From Bacteroides sp. (GTDB lineage: Bacteria > Bacteroidota > Bacteroidia > Bacteroidales > Bacteroidaceae): a stretch of DNA of 64,000 nucleotides. The notes below the pieces were generated by a model. It was not told where the DNA came from and searched no databases. It was given only the letters and a program-made list of their open reading frames with translations. The stretch covers positions 16,881 through 80,880 of the forward strand of contig JAJQFD010000061.1 in NCBI GenBank assembly GCA_021201335.1, written 5' to 3'. This document shows, piece after piece, positions 24,796 through 34,246 of the stretch (position 1 is the first letter of the stretch; every line of letters begins with the position of its first letter). Position numbers and translations under genes: made by a program.

Positions 24796-26895
24796 TTATC
24801 TAAGTCCTCTATTGTCTAGCAAAGCGCCTGTTCCTGGTTTGGAACCGCGAAAGTTTATGTACATATCCATTGCATCCTCTATACCTCCAGGTGTCAATAT
24901 ATAATCACGGAATTTTCTGGCTATCTCCTGGTTAAAAATATCTCCACTTCCTACAAAAGCTTGATAAGCATCGCAATCTAATACTTCCGCCCAAATATAA
25001 CTATAATATCCGGCAGTATAACCACCTCCCATCGTATGGTTAAAATAAGTAGTACGATATCGAGAAGGAATTTGTTTAATTAAACCTCGCTCACCTAATA
25101 CTCTATTCTCGAATACCATAACATCCAGGTTAGCGGGTATTTCTTTTAGAACATGATAATCCATATCCAGATAAGAAGCTGCCAGGTATTCGGTTGTTGC
25201 AAATCCCTGACCGTATTTACCGCTTTTATCTAGCTTTTTAATTAAATCCGCAGGAATTATTTCCCCAGTTTCGTAATGCTTGGCATAATTTTTTAAAACT
25301 TCAGGTTCCAATACCCAATGCTCCATGATTTGTGAAGGTAATTCCACAAAATCACGGGCTACTCCCGATATACCATAATAATGTACATCCTTAAATAAGT
25401 TATGTAAGGCATGCCCAAATTCGTGGAATAAAGTATTGGCCTCATCAGCACTAAGTAATGCGGGTAGTCCCGGAGCAGGCTGACTGAAATTACATACAAT
25501 CGTAACAATCGGTGCTACTCGTTTTCCATCTTTATAGGTTTGTGCACGGTAAGTACCACACCATGCACCACTTCGTTTTCCCTGACGGGGAAAATAGTCC
25601 ATATATAAAACACCCAGGTGAGCACCATTTTTATCTCTGCATTCAAATGCTTCTGCATCCGGGTGAGGTAGAGGAATGTTTGCTATCGGACTGAAAGTAA
25701 TACCATAAAGTTTATTGGCCACATAGAAAGCGCCGTCACGTACGTTATCAAGTTTGAGGTAAGGACGTATCTCATTTTCATCCAGGTTGAACTTGGCTTT
25801 TCTGGCTTTTTCGAAATAATATCGCCAATCCCAGGCTTCGGCAGTAAAGTTTTTGCCTTCTTTCCGGATTTCAGCTTGAATGTCAGCCAATTCTTCTTTC
25901 GCCTTTTTTAAAGAAGGTGTCCACAGTTCATTTAATAATTCGTAAACAGCTTCAGGTGTTTTTGACATACGTTCTTCCAGAATAAACGAGGCATAATTTT
26001 CATATCCCATAAGCTGAGCTTTTTCCAACCTTTTGGCAATTAGTTTTGATACTAATTCTTTATTATCATTTTGATTATTATTATTTCCCCGGTTGATATA
26101 AGCTGTGAATAACTTTTCTCTTAATGCACGATTTTCTGCATTTTGCAGGAAAGGCAAGGTACTTGGATTGGCTAATGTAAATATCCATTTACCTTCTAAT
26201 CCGGCAGCTTGTGCAGCCTGAGCAGCGGTGGCAATTTGAGTCTCTGTAAGCCCTCCCAGATCCTCTTTCTTTTCAATTACTAATTTATATGCATCAGCAT
26301 CCCGGCGCATATTCTGTGAGAAGGTAATCTGTAATAAAGATATCTCGCTGTTAAGGTCACGAAGAATAGTTTGCTTATCCTGTGGGAGATTAGCTCCTCC
26401 CCGAATAAATCCTTTATAGGTTTCTTCCAGAAGTTTTTTCTGTTCTTTATTTAAATCTAGTGATTCTTTTTTATCGTACAGGGTCTTTACCCGCGAAAAT
26501 AATTGAGGATTCAGACGAATATCATCAGAATGTTTTGAAAAGAGAGGAGACATTTTCCGACTGAGCTGATCCATTTCATCATTGGAATTGGCGCTATTTA
26601 AACCACTGAACACAATTCTGGCTTTTCGAAGTAGCTTCCCACTTTGATCCATGGCAACTACCGTATTTTCGAAAGTCGCTTCATCCGGGTTATTGCAAAT
26701 GGCCTGGATTTCTGTAGCTTGTTCTTCAAGGCCTTTTAAAAAGGCTGGTTCATAATGCTCAAGTTTAATTTCTTGAAAAGGGGGCACACCAAAAGGAGTA
26801 GTGTATTCCGTAAAAAAGGGATTATTATCGCTGGTTTTTTCATCACACGCACTTGCTAGAATAACAAGTGCTACAGCCATCATGATTTTTTTCAT
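24796..26895 (-). CDS. dcp: M3-family metallopeptidase lipoprotein (peptidyl-dipeptidase Dcp-like)
   Basis: 699 aa from ATG 26895 (a TTG two codons upstream is ignored). Lipobox VILASAC. The M3 zinc motif HEFGHALHNLF is present with the downstream Glu in ARDFVELPSQIMEHW. GAWCGTYR and the C-terminal segment HTMGGGYTAGYYSYIWAEVLDCDAYQAF are Dcp/oligopeptidase A signatures. It removes dipeptides from the C-terminus of oligopeptides. Lipidation puts it in the envelope; cytosolic Dcp of E. coli lacks this. Length fits the family (about 680-700). Confidence 0.92.
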   Translation of the reverse strand: MKKIMMAVALVILASACDEKTSDNNPFFTEYTTPFGVPPFQEIKLEHYEPAFLKGLEEQATEIQAICNNPDEATFENTVVAMDQSGKLLRKARIVFSGLNSANSNDEMDQLSRKMSPLFSKHSDDIRLNPQLFSRVKTLYDKKESLDLNKEQKKLLEETYKGFIRGGANLPQDKQTILRDLNSEISLLQITFSQNMRRDADAYKLVIEKKEDLGGLTETQIATAAQAAQAAGLEGKWIFTLANPSTLPFLQNAENRALREKLFTAYINRGNNNNQNDNKELVSKLIAKRLEKAQLMGYENYASFILEERMSKTPEAVYELLNELWTPSLKKAKEELADIQAEIRKEGKNFTAEAWDWRYYFEKARKAKFNLDENEIRPYLKLDNVRDGAFYVANKLYGITFSPIANIPLPHPDAEAFECRDKNGAHLGVLYMDYFPRQGKRSGAWCGTYRAQTYKDGKRVAPIVTIVCNFSQPAPGLPALLSADEANTLFHEFGHALHNLFKDVHYYGISGVARDFVELPSQIMEHWVLEPEVLKNYAKHYETGEIIPADLIKKLDKSGKYGQGFATTEYLAASYLDMDYHVLKEIPANLDVMVFENRVLGERGLIKQIPSRYRTTYFNHTMGGGYTAGYYSYIWAEVLDCDAYQAFVGSGDIFNQEIARKFRDYILTPGGIEDAMDMYINFRGSKPGTGALLDNRGLR

Positions 26896-26929
26896 TGACA
26901 ATTTGCTTTATGAGGTTAATGTATACTAA

Positions 26930-26937
26930 CAAAGATA
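26930..26937 (-). promoter_or_regulatory. -7 box of the M3 peptidase gene
   Basis: TATCTTTG on the minus strand, 35 nt before the ATG at 26895. Confidence 0.5.
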
Positions 26938-27003
26938 TGAAAAAAGCCTTAAACAGAACATCATGCACGAAAAATAGAGCAAGGATTATACGTTTTAGTA
27001 TTT

Positions 27004-27011
27004 TATATTTG
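27004..27011 (+). promoter_or_regulatory. -7 box of the first winged-helix gene
   Basis: TATATTTG, 52 nt before the ATG at 27063; divergent from the M3 peptidase promoter. Confidence 0.5.
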
Positions 27012-27062
27012 TATAGGAAGACTTGTTTAGGCAAGTTGAGCCAAGTTTTATACTCTTGTTAA

Positions 27063-27317
27063 ATGCTAAAAGTAAGATATATGTTGGGTGAATTGTTGCA
27101 AAAGGAAATAGTGCATAATGCAGGAGCCATCTGTTCATTGTTGGAACGAAATAAGAGAATGACTATTGAGGATCTATGTGTAAATACTTCTGACGTAGAA
27201 GCAGCTATTTTATTATCATTAGGTTGGTTAGCCAGAGAAAATAAGGTAGTTTTTTTAGAACAGGAAGGATCTTTGGCTGTTGAAATGAATCGGCAAGAAT
27301 CAAGTCTGTATTGTTAA
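27063..27317 (+). CDS. Small winged-helix protein (DUF2582-like), copy 1
   Basis: 84 aa, or 78 aa from the second ATG at 27081. The core pattern is HNAGAICSLLERNKRMTIEDLCVNTSDVEAAILLSLGWLARENKVVFLEQEGSL: three helices and a short wing. It matches the winged-helix DUF2582 family of small bacterial proteins, whose members start with an intact NAG motif and contain LGWLAREx. Role unknown, possibly a transcription cofactor. Two relatives lie at 27.7 and 30.7 kb. Confidence 0.75.
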   Translation: MLKVRYMLGELLQKEIVHNAGAICSLLERNKRMTIEDLCVNTSDVEAAILLSLGWLARENKVVFLEQEGSLAVEMNRQESSLYC

Positions 27318-27353
27318 TTTTAGAAGCTTTCGAGCTTTTCACACCAATGATCC

Positions 27354-27408
27354 AGCACCTTATTATTTAAATGTTTCTTTGGAAATGTCATTATAATAAG
27401 GTGCTTTA
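27354..27408 (+). terminator. Hairpin after winged-helix copy 1
   Basis: AGCACCTTATTAT and ATAATAAGGTGCT form a perfect 13-bp stem with a 26-nt loop; TTTATAAT follows, so the T tract is modest. Confidence 0.6.
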
Positions 27409-27663
27409 TAATCAAAAAGAAATAGTAAAGATTTTGTTTTTCTGATTGTTCGATTTCACCTTTTTATTCTCAATGGTTTTAATCTAACTGATTGAGATAA
27501 AAAGGTTTATATTTTTTATCGGGAAAAGTTCTTTGAGGATGCGGTTACTTGAGCAGTATTGGTGCGTTTTATGCATTTATTTTAGTATATGAGTATGAAA
27601 ATATTCATTCATACACAATACATTAATTTAGGCTTTTTTATTAACCATAATACCAAGTTAGCT
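27409..27663. other. Intergenic leader of winged-helix copy 2
   Basis: AT-rich. An in-frame ATG at 27589 would extend copy 2 by 25 residues, but that extension lacks family similarity. No clear promoter box seen. Confidence 0.3.
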
Positions 27664-27891
27664 ATGTCCATAATCGATGTCAGTAACAAAGCAGGAAGTA
27701 TTTATTACTTATTAGAACAGGAAAATCGTTTGTCTGTAGAACAACTCATTCAGCAAACAGATTTAGGTGAAGCTTATATTTTAATGGCTTTAGGATGGTT
27801 GGCAAGAGATAATCGTATCGTTTTTCTCGAAACCGGTGGAGCTTTGTCTGTTCAGATTAACAGACCTCCTATGACAGAAATACATTATTAA
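27664..27891 (+). CDS. Small winged-helix protein (DUF2582-like), copy 2
   Basis: 75 aa from ATG 27664. Pattern SNKAGSIYYLLEQENRLSVEQLIQQTDLGEAYILMALGWLARDNRIVFLETGGALSVQIN, close to copy 1 in every position that matters (NxAG, LGWLAR, VFLE). The two are tandem paralogues, 350 nt apart, each with a terminator. The frame can be read from 27589, but the family begins at the chosen ATG. Confidence 0.78.
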   Translation: MSIIDVSNKAGSIYYLLEQENRLSVEQLIQQTDLGEAYILMALGWLARDNRIVFLETGGALSVQINRPPMTEIHY

Positions 27892-27917
27892 TCGAAAGCG
27901 AAAAACAATTGAAAAAG

Positions 27918-27954
27918 AACAAGAGATCAGCTCAAGTGAGCTGATCTCTTGTTT
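27918..27954 (+). terminator. Terminator after winged-helix copy 2
   Basis: AACAAGAGATCAGCTCA pairs perfectly with TGAGCTGATCTCTTGTT over an AG loop, with TTT after. It is 27 nt from the stop. Confidence 0.85.
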
Positions 27955-28015
27955 TGTGAAAACATTTTGTAAAGACAGAATGTTTAATACTGAAAATATT
28001 CTAAAAGACAGAAAT

Positions 28016-28354
28016 ATGGCAAAATTTGAAATTATTAAAAGGAAAAATGGAGAATTCCAATTTAATCTGAAAGCAGATAACGGAGAAATCATTCTGACTA
28101 GTGAAGGATATTCTGCTAAAGTAGGATGTAAAAACGGTATTGAATCTGTCAAAACAAACAGTCCCAAAACAGGCCGTTATGAGAAAAGAGAATCTGCAGA
28201 TAATCAATACTATTTTGTACTGAAGGCTTCCAATGGACAAATAATCGGAATCAGCGAGATGTATAAAAGCGAATCCAGCAGGGATAATGGAATTGCCTCG
28301 GTTATGAGGAATGCTCCCGATGCTATGTTAGTTGATCTTTCAAATCAGAAATAA
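28016..28354 (+). CDS. YegP-like protein with two DUF1508 repeats
   Basis: 112 aa from ATG 28016. Two copies of a 50-residue unit: FEIIKRKNGEFQFNLKADNGEIILTSEGYSAKVGCKNGIESVKTNSP, and YEKRESADNQYYFVLKASNGQIIGISEMYKSESSRDNGIASVMRNAP. This is the DUF1508 pattern of E. coli YegP. The family is small, beta-rich and of unknown function. An in-frame ATG at 27956 lies at the terminator of the previous gene and is not used here. Confidence 0.85.
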   Translation: MAKFEIIKRKNGEFQFNLKADNGEIILTSEGYSAKVGCKNGIESVKTNSPKTGRYEKRESADNQYYFVLKASNGQIIGISEMYKSESSRDNGIASVMRNAPDAMLVDLSNQK

Positions 28355-28359
28355 AAGAA

Positions 28360-29617
28360 TCAGAATTTCACTCTTACCACTGCATAACCAAGGTCGGGTG
28401 TCCAATCAGGTCCATTTTGGATGAGACGAATTGCTTCCTTATCGGCCGATGGGCACAGGCTTTGAGTTACTTTTATATTAAAGGGTCTTCCACTTTCATT
28501 GACTTGAAAAGTAAGTCTGACATCTCCTTTTGCATAAGCACATTCATTGGTAGGTTGAACGAGATTTTTCTCTAAATATTTACGGTAAGATCTATCACCG
28601 TCTACGGGTTTAGGTGTCTTAATAATCGTAGACCTCTTTTTTTCTTCTTGACTAACTGGGACTTCTTTCAATTCCGTTGAAGTTTCTTTCATTGAAATCA
28701 ACATTGGAGAATCACTTTTTGAAGGTAATGTAACCCGGTCGAAACCAATATAATTAACAGTAATGTTGCTGTTTTCTTTAGCCGCAAGATCAAAATTGCC
28801 ATCAGAATCTGTATAGGTTCTGATATTAGTACCGGAAACAGATACACTGGCTCCTACAATAGGTCGACCGTCATTGTCGGTAACTTTGCCTTTTATTCTT
28901 TTTTCGGGTGGAGCAACAACTGATTCCTGCTTTGTTATTTCAATATCCACCTTTTTAGCTTGCATTGTTTCTTCCGGAGCTTGTATCAATACAGCGTTAG
29001 GAGAAGCTGATACGGGAATTTGGGGTCCCAAATCTATCATTGAGTCATTATCAATGGCAATAGCGGTTTCTTCTGTTGTTATTCCAGTTAAAGGTACTTG
29101 CGTAATTCTTTCCTCCGTAGATAACTCAGGTTTTGTTATTTCTTCAGTATTAATATTTATATTTGAATTATCAGTAACCAGTAAAATCTCTTCATCCATA
29201 GTTGAATGATTTTGGTTCATTGCCAGTGCATCAGAATTTTCCTGAATGATTGAATCAGCAGAGATATCTTCGTCATTATTATTTTCCGTTTGAGCTACTG
29301 GGAGCGAAGTTGCAGGAGGCGGGTTATTATTTATCTGAGTAGGAAACTCAAAGTTTTTAATTAAAAAAAAAGGTCCCTGTACCTACAGTAATTAATATAG
29401 CAGCAGCTATACTCCATGCTTTCAGATGATTGGATTCAGGTTTTGATTTGGTCGTTATTTGTTTCTGAAGTTTTTCAATGACTTTAACATGATTATCACG
29501 CACATTATCAAACCCATCAATAGCATCACTCATAAAAGGATCTCGCATGGCTTCGAGCTCAAGATCATGTGCTGCCTTTCCTTTTCGTGAACCATGTATA
29601 TATCGTAATAAATTCAT
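28360..29617 (-). pseudogene. Membrane protein with carboxypeptidase-like and TonB C-terminal domains, frameshifted
   Basis: Two frames form one protein of about 419 aa. The first (29617-29357) has a cytosolic segment (MNLLRYIHGSRKGKAAHDLELEAMRDPFMSDAIDGFDN) and a membrane helix (LKAWSIAAAILITVGTGTF). The second, starting in the same sense after the break, has a CarboxypepD-regulatory unit (RIKGKVTDNDGRPIVGASVSVSGTNIRTYTDSDGNFDLAA) and a TonB_C-type end (GDVRLTFQVNESGRPFNIKVTQSLCPSADKEAIRLIQNGPDW). The break is a T9 run on the coding strand (plus-strand A9, 29363-29371); eight Ts restore FFLIKNFEFPTQ and the frame then runs into the second part. It overlaps the sigma gene start by 4 nt and is its likely membrane partner. 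Confidence 0.8.
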
Positions 29618-30183
29618 CTGGATTGCTTTTTAATGCAGTTTTTTAAATTACGCCTTCCATTCTGTATATTGCTTTTAACAGCATTTAATGAATATCCGGT
29701 TCGTTCTACAATATCAGCATAAGAACATTCATTCATGAAAAAATGAATGATGCTGATACGTTGTGAGTCGGGGAGTCTTTCCATGCATCTGCGTAAAGTC
29801 TCCAGCTTTTCATCATAAGGATCCTCTTCACACAATAGATGCAAAACTTCTTCCGATTCCATAAGTTCTCTTTTGGTTTCGACGAAAATTTCTTTATTTT
29901 CCTGGCGAATTATTTGTAAACAATGGTTTTTAGCCACACTATAAATCCATGTGCGAAATATATTAATCCTCTGACCGGGAATCTTTTGGATCAAATCTTC
30001 AAATAGTTGCATCACAGCATCCTGTGATTTATTGGGGTTCCGTAAATATTTCAGGCATAAGCCGTAAATTAACGGAATATAACGATTATATAATTCACCA
30101 AAGTATTCTATGCGGTCAGACGCTTTGTATTTCTCCAATAATTCTTCGTCTGATAATGTGGATGTTGTTCTATTGTTGATCAC
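29614..30183 (-). CDS. ECF-type sigma-70 factor
   Basis: 189 aa from the GTG at 30183; the frame runs on to 30264, but the -7 box at 30203-30210 lies inside that extension, so the GTG is preferred. Region 2: YFGELYNRYIPLIYGLCLKYLRNPNKSQDAVMQLFEDL; region 4: ERLPDSQRISIIHFFMNECSYADIVERTGYSLNAVKSNIQNGRRNLK. A stand-alone sigma factor of the Bacteroidota type. The 4-nt overlap with a transmembrane protein implies the pair works as sigma and membrane-linked regulator. Confidence 0.88.
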   Translation of the reverse strand: MINNRTTSTLSDEELLEKYKASDRIEYFGELYNRYIPLIYGLCLKYLRNPNKSQDAVMQLFEDLIQKIPGQRINIFRTWIYSVAKNHCLQIIRQENKEIFVETKRELMESEEVLHLLCEEDPYDEKLETLRRCMERLPDSQRISIIHFFMNECSYADIVERTGYSLNAVKSNIQNGRRNLKNCIKKQSR

Positions 30184-30202
30184 TGCGCGTCGTGTTTTTT
30201 TG

Positions 30203-30210
30203 CAAAAGTA
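30203..30210 (-). promoter_or_regulatory. -7 box of the sigma operon
   Basis: TACTTTTG on the minus strand, 20 nt before the GTG start of the sigma gene. Confidence 0.5.
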
Positions 30211-30655
30211 GAAAAAAAATAATGAGGTTATGGAATTAACCTCAAAAATATATCTATTAGACAAAAATAGAATCTAAGTTAAAGAGAATTTAACTAATTT
30301 AAATAACAGTTATCAATAATAAAGTTATAGGATGGCTGACAATCTTATTTTACTGTAAAATGTACAGGTTCAAAAATCTTAGAGTAAAAGAAGGATATTT
30401 CTCCTGTATACTTTTAATATATAGTACAGTAATTAATGCGAACAATAAATCACAGAATAATGATGTTATAAATCGGGAATAAATTAAAGAAAGATTAAAT
30501 AGAATTAAGAGTTTCTCACCAGTGAGGTTAACTTTACGCTCCATTGTTTTAAGAAAATAAAAAACTTTTCAGGAAATCATCTTTTCCCCCATTTTTTTAT
30601 TACCTTAACCAAATATTAATCTAAGCCAATAATTAATCAATTAACAAAGAAATTC
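30211..30655. other. Intergenic region between divergent sigma and winged-helix genes
   Basis: 445 bp, AT-rich. A 64-codon frame on the minus strand (30350-30544) has no family similarity, no promoter box and is rejected. No plus-strand box was found before the gene at 30656. Confidence 0.35.
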
Positions 30656-30865
30656 ATGGAAGAAGTTAAGGTAACTACTACTGCAGCTCTGGCTGTATGG
30701 AATGCACTCAGTAAGACAATGACGGGAGTATCAATTCAGGAGTTATGTCAACAGTTAAAAATGACATTTGCTGAAGTGATATATGCTGTCAGACTGCTTG
30801 CCCGTGATTATAATATTGGTTTACAAATGCAGGGAGAACAACTTATTGTTGTTGGAATCGAATAA
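30656..30865 (+). CDS. Small winged-helix protein (DUF2582-like), copy 3
   Basis: 69 aa. Pattern TTTAALAVWNALSKTMTGVSIQELCQQLKMTFAEVIYAVRLLARDYNIGLQMQGEQLIVVGIE: helix, helix, recognition helix and wing as in the two copies near 27.5 kb, with RLLAR where the others have LGWLAR. More diverged. Ends 42 nt before a strong terminator. Function unknown. Confidence 0.72.
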   Translation: MEEVKVTTTAALAVWNALSKTMTGVSIQELCQQLKMTFAEVIYAVRLLARDYNIGLQMQGEQLIVVGIE

Positions 30866-30906
30866 AGATCTTCGTTTATCTTTATGAAAGAAATAATGGT
30901 TGAAAG

Positions 30907-30934
30907 ACCGGGGCCACTTTGGCTCCGGTTTTTC
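30907..30934 (+). terminator. Terminator after winged-helix copy 3
   Basis: ACCGGGGCCA pairs with TGGCTCCGGT (CTT loop), followed by TTTTCT. Confidence 0.8.
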
Positions 30935-31692
30935 TATCCTTTAAAAAAGTGTATAACCTCTTCTTTATAGGTGGGAGATACTTCTATTTCAGTATTATCT
31001 TCTAGTACGACATATCCTCCTGAATTCTTGAAATAGGATTTTACATAATTGAAATTCACTATGTGTGATTTATGTACCCGAATAAAAGGATAAGGAAGTA
31101 TTTCATGGAAATGTTTCAGAAAGCGGCAAACCATCTTCCGGCTCTTGTTTCTCAAATATATATCCGTAAAATTACCATTTCCCTGTAAACGTATAATCTC
31201 TTCCATTTTTACCACTTCGAAACCTTCCAGAGTAGGAAGGATCACCTGTTGTTTTTCAGGCTTGGATTCCCGGAAGTTTTCAATTAATATTTTATTCCGG
31301 TCAAATACTTCTTGTTTCAGGATGTGTTGCTGAACTTTATGAACGGCAATGATTAGTTCTTCAATACTGATAGGTTTCAGTAAATAATATGCTGCACTTT
31401 GGTTTAATGCCCGGAGAGAATATTCGGAAAAAGCGGTTACAAAGATTGTTTCGAAGTATAGATCCTTACAACCTTCGAGTACATCAAAAGCATTTCCAAA
31501 AGGCATCTCTACATCCAGGAAGACCAGCTGAGGTTTCAGCTCGTGTAATAAGGGGATAGCTTCGCGGCAGTTTAGTGCTTCACCTACCACATCAATTTGT
31601 GGACAATATTTAAATAAATAATTTCGGAGAGCTTCCCGTGCCGCTAATTCGTCTTCAACGATAACACCTTTTATTTTTAATAATGAATTCAT
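30934..31692 (-). CDS. LytTR-family response regulator
   Basis: 252 aa. Receiver domain (about 8-125): IVEDELAAREALRN, phospho-Asp in LVFLDVEMPFGNAFDVLE, FVTAFSEYSLRAL, and Lys in YLLKPISIEEL. C-terminal LytTR DNA-binding domain (about 150-250): RLQGNGNFTDIYLRN, MVCRFLKHFHEILPYPFIRVHKSHIVNFNYV. Controls genes by binding direct repeats; target unknown. Start overlaps the sensor kinase gene by 4 nt, so the pair is co-expressed. Confidence 0.92.
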   Translation of the reverse strand: MNSLLKIKGVIVEDELAAREALRNYLFKYCPQIDVVGEALNCREAIPLLHELKPQLVFLDVEMPFGNAFDVLEGCKDLYFETIFVTAFSEYSLRALNQSAAYYLLKPISIEELIIAVHKVQQHILKQEVFDRNKILIENFRESKPEKQQVILPTLEGFEVVKMEEIIRLQGNGNFTDIYLRNKSRKMVCRFLKHFHEILPYPFIRVHKSHIVNFNYVKSYFKNSGGYVVLEDNTEIEVSPTYKEEVIHFFKG

Positions 31693-33502
31693 GGTTTCAT
31701 GATTTTCTTCTTCATCAGTGGAAAGGAAAGGGTAACCATTACTCCGGTTTCTTTTTCCTTTTCACGGATATCCAAGGATATATGAATGTGGTAAAGTTTG
31801 TTCAGTAGGTCAATCCGTTCGCGTGTATTGGTCAATCCACGGGAAGTATGTTGTTTCTGGTATTGGGTTTTCAGTTCCCGACTTTTCTTTAATCCGATAC
31901 CATTATCTTCAATTTGTACATATAGGAATTTATCTTTGGGATAGATGAGTAATAAAAGTACTCCAGACTCTTCTTTATAACGCAATCCATGCCAGATTGC
32001 ATTTTCCAATTGAGGTTGAATAATCATATTAGGGATGTAAACAGCATCCGCATCTATTGAATGATCCACCTTAATCTGATAATTAAATTTATCCCCGAAA
32101 CGCATGTTTTCAAGATCCAGGTATTCCTTTAATTGCTCTAATTCAATGCTTAAAGGAATGAAATCTTTATTGGAATTTTCCATCATATTGCGCATCAGAC
32201 GGGAATAAGAAGATAAATATTTATTCGCTTCCAGTTCATTGTTCTGTGCAATAAACTGGTTCACACTGTTCAAACTATTAAAAATAAAATGAGGATTCAT
32301 CTCTCTTCGTAAGGATTGCAAAGCAATTCTTTTATTTTTCTTTTGAATGGCGTAAAGTGTTTTATAATCAGTAGAGTAAAAATCAGTATAATAAATATAG
32401 AACCTTGCAGAACGTGGTTAAAACGATTCTTCTTTACAATGAGTTCATCTTTTAAGGTACGTTCCTTTTCCAACTGGGTAATTTTTTCTTCATGCGTTTG
32501 GAAGAATTTCTTATCTATCAAGGTGCCATCATTCTTGATTAAGGTATCCAGCTTACTAATAAAATCATTATATAGATGAATTAATTTCGTCTGATTTTTT
32601 TTCTGGCGGTATTGTTCCACCAACAATTCCAGTATTTTTTTTGCTTCCAGTGTCTGCCCACTGTTAATTGCCAGTTGATAAGCATCCTGTAGAGAAGACA
32701 GGGCCTTCTCAGTACGATCCGTTTCGAGGTATATAGTGGATATTTCACGCAATTGTTCAACCTCCATTTGAGGATTGCTGTTGGTCCTAGCTTCATTGAC
32801 TAATGCTTCGTTTACAGCAATGGCTTTTTCATATTGAGCATCCGCTACATAAGTTTTGGCTATCTCTTTTTTTATTTTAATAGCTTCTGTAGGCTCGTTT
32901 TGTATGTTATCCAGAGCATTGGATAATTCATGGATAACACCTTCTTTATCATCCATCTCCATCTTTACCTGAGCCATTTGTTGGTAAGCAACCATCGCTT
33001 CTTTTCTATTTTGAGCATTATTAGAGAGATCGATGTTTTTCTGAATCAGGTCGGATTGCACTTGCAGGTTATTACGATTCTTTAAACGCTGGGCATCATT
33101 TTGGTTTATCTCTTTGATGTCTTTTTGGCGACTGTTTTTAGCTGCATTATTGTAATTCAAGATCGCCAGGTCATATTTTTCCTGAATTTCCTGCACTTTG
33201 GCAATCTCTCTATAGGCAGAAGCAAGCGCTTCTTTCTCCTTTCCTCTAATATAAAAAAGGATAGCTTGGTTCAAAAAAGACTCTGCTTTAGCTGGTTCAT
33301 TCTGATTGATCAATTCATGCGCGAGATTCATATAATCAGCAGCCAGTTCTGTATTTGGTTTACCTGTCTTCAAACTTTTAGAAAGCTTAGATGCAGCCTT
33401 GTTGGTACTATTATGCCTGATATTCATATAAAGGCTGTCTTGTCCGTAGCAAAATGCGGGCAAGATGAATGTAAGGGTGATGAATAAATATTTCAGGCGC
33501 AT
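31689..33502 (-). pseudogene. LytS/YehU-type sensor histidine kinase with TPR sensor, frameshifted
   Basis: About 604 aa when joined. Frame one (33502-32297) has a signal peptide (MRLKYLFITLTFILPAFCYG), a long helical periplasmic region with TPR-like pairs (AADYMNLAHELINQNEPAKAESFLNQAILFY; ALSSLQDAYQLAINSGQTLEAKKILELL), a coiled coil and one membrane helix (VLQGSIFIILIFTLLII). Frame two carries the His_kinase domain: LQSLRREMNPHFIFNSLNSVNQFI, IIQPQLENAIWHGL, IEDNGIG, TSRGLTNTRERI. The join requires one extra base near 32360-32363 (TTTT on plus; five would restore IIKTLYAIQKKNKRIALQSL). Partner of the LytTR regulator. Confidence 0.82.
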
Positions 33503-33660
33503 ATCACTCTGATTCTGTTGTTATTGCAAAGTAAATACATTTAAAACTATTATATCGTATGTTTTACCCTTTAAAAAAGTGGGTTCACCCATTTTGCCCG
33601 GTTTAATAAGAAACAATCTCTTATTTTTGGATTAAGAAATTAACTTTATAACAGAGATAT

Positions 33661-34142
33661 ATGAAAAGATTAGTTCATTTTTTTATTCTCCATTTTTTAG
33701 GTGCTTTTATGTTGATAGGATGTAATAATACGACAGCCAAAAAATTATCAGAGACAGTATTTTTCAGAATACACCATTAGATGATGATGTGATTAACGAA
33801 GCTAAAATTCAAGTTGCCATTTTACTGGATACTTCCAGCAGCATGAACGGATTAATAGATCAGGCCCGCTCTCGCTTGTGGAATATAGTGAATACGCTTA
33901 CCACTCTAAAGTTTAAAGGAAAAACTCCAGAAATTGAAATAGCCTTGTATGAATATGGCAATAATGGAATTTCGCCGGAAAAGAATTTTATCCGACAAGT
34001 AGCTCCATTAACAGGTGATCTGGAGTTACTTTCAGAAAAACTTTTTGCATTAACTACTAATGGTGGATCAGAATATTGTGGAGATAAAGCAATTAATCAA
34101 TCCGTAGTAGATTTGACAATCTTGAAAGGATATACAATGTAA
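33661..34142 (+). pseudogene. Remnant of a VWA-domain lipoprotein gene
   Basis: An ATG at 33661 starts a lipoprotein signal (LGAFMLIGC), which is lost to a frameshift at the T5 run 33760-33764; one more T restores QNTPLDDDVINEAKIQVAILLDTSSSMNG. The second frame has the VWA start DTSSSMNGLIDQARSRLW (MIDAS DxSxS) and TNGGSEYCGDKAI, but stops after 117 codons, well short of a whole VWA protein. Both break and truncation indicate a decaying gene. Family members usually exceed 350 aa. Confidence 0.75.
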
Positions 34143-34203
34143 AAATAAAATATTCGAACTATTGTTTGGAGGGGAATAGTCTTTCAATCAAATAATAAAT
34201 TTT

Positions 34204-34246
34204 AAAAGCCCTTTAGGAACCGCTGTTCCGAAGGGCTTTCTTTTTG
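34204..34246 (+). terminator. Terminator after the VWA remnant
   Basis: AAAGCCCTT..GGAA pairs with TTCC.AAGGGCTTT, followed by CTTTTTG. Good stem and T run. Confidence 0.85.

Noticed and set aside
30350..30544. 64-codon minus-strand ORF between the sigma and winged-helix genes
   Set aside because: No promoter box, no family pattern; hydrophobic by AT-richness.
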